Of a stretch of 5,135 bases of DNA, positions 1 to 5,135 are shown piece after piece. Positions within the stretch are counted from its first letter, which is position 1; each line of letters opens with the position of its first letter. This DNA comes from an uncultured Collinsella sp. (GTDB lineage Bacteria; Actinomycetota; Coriobacteriia; Coriobacteriales; Coriobacteriaceae). The position numbers and the translations under genes were made by a program. The DNA lies in contig URWS01000129.1 of assembly GCA_900551605.1 (NCBI GenBank), positions 1 through 5,135 of the forward strand, written 5' to 3'. Below the pieces are notes generated by a model, which was not told where the DNA came from, searched no databases, and saw nothing but the letters and a program-made list of their open reading frames with translations.

Positions 1-48
1 TCTACACTTATGCGATCGTCGGCAGCGTCAGATGTGTATAAGAGACAG
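1..48 (+). other. Untrimmed Illumina/Nextera adapter (not genomic)
   Basis: Positions 1-7 (TCTACAC) match the 3' end of the Illumina P5 oligo. Positions 8-15 (TTATGCGA) sit exactly where an i5 index belongs and, from memory, match Nextera XT index S522. Positions 16-29 (TCGTCGGCAGCGTC) are the Nextera Read 1 adapter. Positions 30-48 (AGATGTGTATAAGAGACAG) are the complete 19-bp Tn5 mosaic end. The order and spacing are exactly those of a tagmentation library molecule, so this is a sequencing artefact at the contig edge, not a transposon or regulatory region. It should be masked, and genomic sequence starts at 49. Confidence 0.98.
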
Positions 49-1506
49 GAAGACGACCCCATCATCATCGCCGGCGGCCCCTCGGTGTACAACCCCGAGC
101 CGTACGCGGCCTTCTTCGATGCCATCCTCATCGGCGAGGGCGAGGAATCGCTGCTCGAGACCTGCCAGCTGCATCGCCGCCTGCGTGACGAAGGAGTCCC
201 GCGCGCTCAGATTGTTGAGCAGCTCGCATCCATTGCCGGCAACTACGTGCCGTCGCTCTATGAAGTTCGTCACGACGAGCCCTGCTCGCCGCATGGCTAC
301 ACCGTGCCGCGTGAGGGCAAGGATGCGCCGCCTGTGGTCTACAAGCGCGTCGTCGAGGATTTCGGCGCCACGAATCCGCTGTCGCAGTCGTGCGTGCCCT
401 ATGCGCAGCTGGTCCACGACCGCCTGTCTATCGAGATCCTTCGCGGCTGCGCCCGCGGCTGTCGTTTTTGCCAGGCCGGCATGACGTATCGCCCGGTGCG
501 TGAGCGCTCGGCCGACCAGATCGTCTCGTCGGTGATTCAGGGTCTGGAAAAGACCGGCTATGACGAGGTGTCGCTGACCTCGCTCTCCACGACCGACCAC
601 TCCTGCATTCGCGACGTGCTCGGCAGGCTCAACCGTCGCCTGGAGGATACGGGTATTCGCGTGTCTATTCCGTCGCAGCGCCTGGATTCGTTTGGCGTGG
701 ATATGGCCGAGTCGGTCGCCGGCGAAAAGAAGGGCGGCCTGACGTTCGCGCCCGAGGCCGGCAGCCAGCGCATGCGCGACATCATTAACAAGAACGTGAC
801 CGAGGAGGACCTGGACCGTGCGGCCAAGGCGGCCTTCGAGGCCGGCTGGAATCGCATGAAGCTCTACTTTATGATGGGCCTTCCCGGCGAGCGCGACGAG
901 GACATCGTGGCCATCGCCAATCTGGCCGATCACGTGCTGGAGCTCGGTCGTTCCGTGGTGCCCAAGGCTCGTCGCGGCTCGATCTCGGTGTCCATCTCGG
1001 TTTCGGTCTTTATCCCCAAGGCTGCCACGCCGTTCCAGTGGTGCCCGCAGCTCGACTACGACGACGTCAAGCGTCGCCAGAAGCTGCTTATCACGAGCGT
1101 TCGCAACCGTGCCGTCCGTGTGCATTACCACGATGCCGAGACTTCGCTCATCGAGGCCGCGCTGTCCCGCGCCGGTCGTGACATGACGCCCGTCATCATC
1201 GATGCTTGGCGCTCGGGCTCTCGTTTTGACGCCTGGGTAGAGCATTTCTCGCTCGATAACTGGAAGGAGGCTGCTGCCAAAAACGGCATCGACCTCAATG
1301 AGCTCGTGCACCTGCCCTACGAGTTGGACTGGCGCCTGCCGTGGGAGCACGTGAGCCCCGGCTGCACGCGCGGCTTCCTCGAGCGCGAGTACCGTCGCTC
1401 GCTCGAGGGCGTCACGACTCCCGACTGCACCCGCACGTCGTGCACCGGCTGCGGGATCTGCCCCACGCTCCACGCCAAGAATGTATTGATGGGTGATCGC
1501 GCATGA
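49..1506 (+). CDS. B12-binding radical SAM protein, TIGR03960-like, 5'-truncated
   Basis: This is the C-terminal 485 residues of a cobalamin-binding radical SAM protein of unknown substrate. Numbering from the first genomic codon, residues 1-35 are the end of a B12-binding Rossmann domain (IIIAGGPSVYNPEP, then DAILIGEGEE). The [4Fe-4S]/SAM site is C134-x3-C138-x2-C141 in the segment EILRGCARGCRFCQAG. Typical radical SAM barrel segments follow: LTFAPEAGSQR at about 231-241 and KLYFMMGLPGE at about 271-281. The end carries a second cysteine cluster, C460, C465, C468 and C471, which could bind another metal centre. Family members are around 600 residues as I recall, so roughly 110-150 N-terminal residues are missing because the contig ends here. 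An open frame continues upstream to an ATG at 10, but those 13 codons are adapter. The gene overlaps the next by ATGA, which implies coupled translation. Family assignment is strong; the reaction is unknown. Confidence 0.9.
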   Translation, partial: EDDPIIIAGGPSVYNPEPYAAFFDAILIGEGEESLLETCQLHRRLRDEGVPRAQIVEQLASIAGNYVPSLYEVRHDEPCSPHGYTVPREGKDAPPVVYKRVVEDFGATNPLSQSCVPYAQLVHDRLSIEILRGCARGCRFCQAGMTYRPVRERSADQIVSSVIQGLEKTGYDEVSLTSLSTTDHSCIRDVLGRLNRRLEDTGIRVSIPSQRLDSFGVDMAESVAGEKKGGLTFAPEAGSQRMRDIINKNVTEEDLDRAAKAAFEAGWNRMKLYFMMGLPGERDEDIVAIANLADHVLELGRSVVPKARRGSISVSISVSVFIPKAATPFQWCPQLDYDDVKRRQKLLITSVRNRAVRVHYHDAETSLIEAALSRAGRDMTPVIIDAWRSGSRFDAWVEHFSLDNWKEAAAKNGIDLNELVHLPYELDWRLPWEHVSPGCTRGFLEREYRRSLEGVTTPDCTRTSCTGCGICPTLHAKNVLMGDRA

Positions 1507-2315
1507 GTGAGCGCCTGACCGACAACCCCTCGCTTTTTAGGCTTCGTGTTCGCTATGGCAAGCGCGATCGCCTTAAGTACCTGGGCCATCTTGAAGTAAT
1601 CCATACCATTGAGCGCATCGTGCGCCGTGCGGGACTTCCCTATGCCGTCACGCAGGGCTTCTCTCCGCACATGCGCGTGGGCTTCTCTTCGGCGCTACCG
1701 GTTGGTACGTCGTCGACCTGCGAGTGGTACGACCTGTTTATGACCGAGTTCGTGGCGCTCGACGAGGCGTTTGAGCGCCTAGCTGCGGCGTCTCCGGCCG
1801 ATCTAGCGCCCATCGAGGCGGCGTACATCGACGTGCGCACGCCGGCGTTGACGGCGCAGCTCACGCGCCTGTCGTATCGCATCGACCTGCATCTGGACCC
1901 CGAGGCGCCCGCAAGCGTCGACGAGGTGCGTCGTGCGATCGACACGCTGCGCGCGGACCATGGCATCGACTACGCACGCGGCAAAAAGAGCAAGCGCTTG
2001 GATTTGGATCACACACTCGTGGGCTATGAGCTCACGGCGGGGGAGCGTCCGGACCATTTGGTGCTCATGCTCGACACCCATGCCGACAACGAGGGCTCCA
2101 TGCGTCCGGAAATTTTGCTTTCCGCTGCTGATGTTTTGTTGCAGGGCTTGACCCCGGGCGTGGATGCACCTATTGTTTCCACCGGTATGCAAGACCTCGT
2201 GACCATCTGCTCCTACGATGTCGAGCGTCAGAATCAAGCATGCGAGGACGACGAGGGCCGACTCGTCAGCCCCATACCTGTGCGAACTTGTGGATTTGCT
2301 CCACATACTCGTTGA
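1503..2315 (+). CDS. DUF2344 / TIGR03936 radical SAM-associated protein
   Basis: This 270-residue protein is the usual companion of TIGR03960 radical SAM proteins; in some genomes the two are fused into one chain. The N-terminal third is diagnostic: FRLRVRYGKRDRLKYLGHLE (about 12-31), a segment with paired arginines, RIVRRAGLPYAVTQGFSP (about 38-55), and VGFSSALPVGTSS (about 59-71). Its biochemical role is unknown. Genetic linkage suggests it supports or delivers substrate to the radical SAM enzyme, which is inference. The ATG at 1503 overlaps the upstream TGA (ATGA), and GGGTGA at 1491-1496 is a weak ribosome-binding site, so translation probably depends on coupling. There is no signal peptide or membrane segment, so it should be cytosolic. 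The last 25 or so residues look poorly conserved and encode the region just ahead of the rplU promoter, whose -35 box overlaps the TGA stop. Confidence 0.88.
   Translation: MSERLTDNPSLFRLRVRYGKRDRLKYLGHLEVIHTIERIVRRAGLPYAVTQGFSPHMRVGFSSALPVGTSSTCEWYDLFMTEFVALDEAFERLAAASPADLAPIEAAYIDVRTPALTAQLTRLSYRIDLHLDPEAPASVDEVRRAIDTLRADHGIDYARGKKSKRLDLDHTLVGYELTAGERPDHLVLMLDTHADNEGSMRPEILLSAADVLLQGLTPGVDAPIVSTGMQDLVTICSYDVERQNQACEDDEGRLVSPIPVRTCGFAPHTR
2289..2305 (+). repeat. Small inverted repeat upstream of rplU promoter
   Basis: TGTGGA (2289-2294) and TCCACA (2300-2305) form a perfect 6-bp inverted repeat with a 5-nt loop inside the 3' end of the DUF2344 gene. It ends 6 bases before the -35 box of the rplU promoter. 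No T-tract follows, so it is not an intrinsic terminator. It could be an operator or mRNA-end structure, or chance. Confidence 0.35.
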
Positions 2316-2340
2316 CGGGGGTATTATCGCCTGCTACTAT
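2312..2340 (+). promoter_or_regulatory. Sigma70-type promoter for rplU-rpmA
   Basis: A -35 box TTGACG (2312-2317, 5 of 6 consensus bases) is separated by exactly 17 bases from a -10 box TACTAT (2335-2340, 5 of 6). An extended -10 TG lies at 2332-2333. The -35 overlaps the TGA stop of the upstream gene (2313-2315). Transcription would start near 2346-2348, giving an rplU leader of only about 36 nt. That is too short for a structured L21-type autoregulatory leader of the kind known in Firmicutes. Prediction from sequence only. Confidence 0.8.
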
Positions 2341-2368
2341 ATTCGGCTGTTGCACTAACTGATGCATG

Positions 2369-2373
2369 AAGGG
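2369..2373 (+). promoter_or_regulatory. rplU ribosome-binding site (decides start)
   Basis: AAGGG lies 9 bases before the ATG at 2383. This supports that start over the in-frame ATG at 2362, which would add seven residues (MHEGQVN) foreign to the L21 family and has no ribosome-binding site at the right spacing. Confidence 0.75.
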
Positions 2374-2382
2374 CAAGTAAAC

Positions 2383-2757
2383 ATGTACGCAATCGTTAAC
2401 ACGGGCGGCAAGCAGTACAAGGTCGCCACCGACGATGTCATCACCGTCGAGAAGATCGAGGGCAATGAGGGCGATAAGATCACCCTGCCGGTTATCTTCC
2501 TCAACGATGGTAAGAAGATCGTCACCGATCCCGACAAGCTGGCCAAGGCCAAGGTTACCGCTCAGATCGTTGAGCAGTTCAAGGGTGAGAAGCAGCTGGT
2601 CTTCAAGTTCCACAAGCGCAAGCGCTATCGTCGTCTGAAGGGTCACCGTCAGCAGCTGACCAAGCTGAAGATCGTGAAGGTCCAGGCTACCTCCCGCGCC
2701 AAGAAGGCTGTCAAGGCAGAGGCTGAGGCTGTTGCCGAGGCTCCCGTCGCCGAGTAG
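2383..2757 (+). CDS. rplU: 50S ribosomal protein L21
   Basis: L21 is a primary 23S rRNA-binding protein of the large subunit. The N-terminus MYAIVNTGGKQYKV is the family hallmark and fixes the start at 2383. The basic C-terminal rRNA-binding segment HKRKRYRRLKGHRQQLTKLKI spans residues 77-97. The core ends near residue 103, the usual length of the protein. Here a tail to residue 124 follows, basic at first (SRAKKAVK) and then Ala/Glu-rich (AEAEAVAEAPVAE), a low-complexity extension likely to be disordered and dispensable. The gene has its own promoter (2312-2340) and lies 33 nt upstream of rpmA. No Prp protease gene lies between them, unlike the usual Firmicute arrangement. Identification is secure. 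Confidence 0.98.
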   Translation: MYAIVNTGGKQYKVATDDVITVEKIEGNEGDKITLPVIFLNDGKKIVTDPDKLAKAKVTAQIVEQFKGEKQLVFKFHKRKRYRRLKGHRQQLTKLKIVKVQATSRAKKAVKAEAEAVAEAPVAE

Positions 2758-2790
2758 ATTACACTCGTAACGAAAGAGTAGGTATACACA

Positions 2791-3048
2791 ATGGCACACA
2801 AAAAAGGACTCGGTTCCTCCCGTAATGGCCGTGACTCCCGCGGTCAGCGCCTTGGCACGAAGCGCTATGCCGGCCAGACGGTAACCACGGGCACGATTCT
2901 CGTCCGTCAGCACGGCACGCACATCCACCCGGGTGAGAACGTTGGCCGTGGCAAGGACGACACGCTGTTCGCGCTGGTCGACGGTACCGTTGAGTTCCAC
3001 AAGGGTATCAAGCACAGGGTCAGCGTACGCCCGCTCGCGAACGCGTAA
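2791..3048 (+). CDS. rpmA: 50S ribosomal protein L27
   Basis: L27 lies near the peptidyl-transferase centre, with its N-terminus reaching toward the tRNA acceptor ends. This 85-residue protein begins [16 protein letters not shown], the mature-type N-terminus. It lacks the cleavable extension of Firmicute L27 proteins, in keeping with the absence of a prp gene between rplU and rpmA. The segment [15 protein letters not shown] (34-48) corresponds to the family signature, with His41 where RQRG is usual. [20 protein letters not shown] (46-65) is well conserved. Its ribosome-binding site is modest (AGG at 2780-2782, 8 bases before ATG). It is probably co-transcribed with rplU, and the transcript likely ends largely at the terminator beginning at 3074. 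Confidence 0.98.
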   Translation: MAHKKGLGSSRNGRDSRGQRLGTKRYAGQTVTTGTILVRQHGTHIHPGENVGRGKDDTLFALVDGTVEFHKGIKHRVSVRPLANA

Positions 3049-3064
3049 TTCACCCTTCATAGAG

Positions 3065-3074
3065 CACATATGTG
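3065..3074. repeat. Perfect 10-bp palindrome CACATATGTG
   Basis: CACATATGTG is self-complementary over all 10 bases. It lies in the rpmA-obgE gap, with its last base being the first base of the terminator stem. It could be a protein-binding site or chance. No matching -35/-10 pair was found nearby. Confidence 0.3.
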
Positions 3075-3117
3075 GGAGGCACTTGAGTTTTAGGATTCAA
3101 GGGTCTCCCTCTTTTTT
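3074..3117 (+). terminator. Intrinsic (Rho-independent) terminator after rpmA
   Basis: GGGAGGC (3074-3080) pairs with GTCTCCC (3103-3109), including one G-U. After a single A-G mismatch (3081/3102), CTTGAGT (3082-3088) pairs with ATTCAAG (3095-3101), including another G-U, closing a 6-nt loop (3089-3094). TC and then six Ts (3112-3117) follow. The stem totals 14 pairs plus one mismatch, with a GC-rich base and a U-tract: a textbook terminator. It ends two bases before the obgE Shine-Dalgarno sequence, so obgE is either read through to or served by a promoter I cannot see. The result would be more L21/L27 mRNA than obgE mRNA. Confidence 0.88.
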
Positions 3118-3119
3118 GT

Positions 3120-4600
<1,481 letters not shown>

Positions 4601-4603
4601 GCC

Positions 4604-5135
4604 ATGTCGTTGCGCGGTGGAATCGGTTTGCCCGAGCTTCCTCTAGAGGACGGGCAGGAGTTTAGGCTCGGCATTATGGGTGGCACCTTTGATCCCATCC
4701 ATTACGGGCACCTGGTGACCGCCGAGCAGGCGCGCGAGTCGCTCGACTTGGACGCTGTGCTCTTTATGCCGGCGGGCTCTCCTGCCTTTAAGCTTGACAA
4801 GCCGGTGACGCCTGCCGAGGACCGTTATGCCATGACGGTCCTCGCCACCGCCGCGAACCCGGCCTTTTTGGCGAGCCGGTTCGAGATCGACCGTCCGGGC
4901 GTAACCTATACGGCCGATACGCTTCATGCCCTTCGCGACTTTTACCCGACGCAGGTAAAGCTCTACTTTATTACGGGCGCCGACGCGATTATCGATATCG
5001 TGACCTGGCATGATGCCGAACGAATCGCTGAGCTTGCTACCTTTATTGCGGCGACACGACCGGGCTTTGATATCGATACGGCGCGTGCCCGAATCAAAGA
5101 GTCGGGGCTGCCGTTCGACGTGCGCTATATTCAGA
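4604..5135 (+). CDS. nadD: Nicotinate-nucleotide adenylyltransferase, 3'-truncated
   Basis: NadD transfers AMP from ATP to nicotinate mononucleotide to make deamido-NAD, the penultimate step of NAD synthesis, in the cytosol. The 177 visible residues contain the nucleotidyltransferase motif GGTFDPIHYGHL (residues 26-37, with the HxGH-type pair H33/H36). LFMPAGSPAFK and the characteristic YFITGADAIIDIVTWHDAE and FIAATRPGF segments follow. The frame is open to the window edge, so the C-terminal ATP-binding ISSTxxR-type motif is not seen. From ATG 4604 the protein has about 21 residues before the first strand (FRLGIMGG), longer than the usual few. The alternative ATG at 4676 would cut off that strand and has no suitable ribosome-binding site. 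Three nt from obgE, it is surely in the same operon. Absence of a stop is due to the window end. Confidence 0.96.
   Translation, partial: MSLRGGIGLPELPLEDGQEFRLGIMGGTFDPIHYGHLVTAEQARESLDLDAVLFMPAGSPAFKLDKPVTPAEDRYAMTVLATAANPAFLASRFEIDRPGVTYTADTLHALRDFYPTQVKLYFITGADAIIDIVTWHDAERIAELATFIAATRPGFDIDTARARIKESGLPFDVRYIQ

Noticed and set aside
30..48. Tn5 mosaic end as evidence of a transposon
   Set aside because: It is joined to the Illumina Read 1 sequence and an index, so it is library chemistry and not a resident mobile element.
32..484. 150-codon + strand frame starting MCIRDR
   Set aside because: It starts in the adapter and reads the radical SAM gene in the wrong frame, giving Ser/Arg/Ala-rich nonsense.
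28..1473. 481-codon open frame on the reverse strand opposite the radical SAM gene
   Set aside because: It is a GC-rich antisense shadow. Its product has no recognisable domain, and its C-terminus (FLSLIHI) is adapter-encoded.
2362..2382. Upstream in-frame ATG for rplU
   Set aside because: It would add MHEGQVN ahead of the conserved MYAIVNTGGKQYKV start, while AAGGG is placed correctly only for 2383.
2751..2767. 5-bp inverted repeat CGAGT/ACTCG spanning the rplU stop
   Set aside because: The stem is short and AT-containing with no T-tract, so it is not a terminator and is easily chance.
2266..3069. 267-codon reverse-strand frame across rplU and rpmA
   Set aside because: It lies opposite two certain ribosomal protein genes and has no recognisable family. 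It is a codon-bias shadow.

Overview
The window looks like one end of a metagenome or isolate contig from a high-GC (roughly 60% by eye) bacterium. The best guess is a member of the Coriobacteriia, with Collinsella or a close relative most likely. That assignment is an inference from GC level, codon habit, protein style and gene order, and no search was run. The gene order is B12-binding radical SAM protein, DUF2344 protein, rplU, rpmA, obgE, nadD. All genes are on the + strand and packed tightly.

Positions 1-48 are not genomic. They match the end of an Illumina P5 adapter, an 8-base index, and the complete Nextera Read 1/Tn5 mosaic-end sequence, left on the contig. Genomic sequence begins at 49, inside a radical SAM gene, so the truncation of that gene is technical. 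Any protein predicted across the junction carries adapter-encoded residues.

49-2315 holds a translationally coupled pair of uncharacterised genes: a TIGR03960-type cobalamin-binding radical SAM protein (5'-truncated) and its usual partner, a DUF2344/TIGR03936 'radical SAM-linked' protein. They overlap by 4 nt (ATGA). A strong sigma70-type promoter overlaps the stop codon of the second gene (2312-2340) and should drive rplU-rpmA (ribosomal proteins L21 and L27). A convincing intrinsic terminator (3074-3117) follows rpmA. Only two bases later comes a near-perfect Shine-Dalgarno sequence for obgE, which starts with TTG. obgE (ribosome-assembly GTPase, full length with OCT domain and a long acidic tail) is followed after 3 nt by nadD (nicotinate-nucleotide adenylyltransferase), which runs off the right edge.

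Functionally this is a housekeeping cluster: two 50S proteins, the GTPase that supervises late 50S assembly, an NAD biosynthesis enzyme, and an unknown radical SAM pair that is a recurrent neighbour. I see no mobile element, CRISPR, tRNA, rRNA or defence system. I do not see an exotic new system. The points most worth a second look are the adapter artefact, the terminator set directly against the obgE ribosome-binding site, the promoter embedded in a stop codon, and the unknown function of the radical SAM/DUF2344 pair. No stretch longer than 85 bases lacks a gene.
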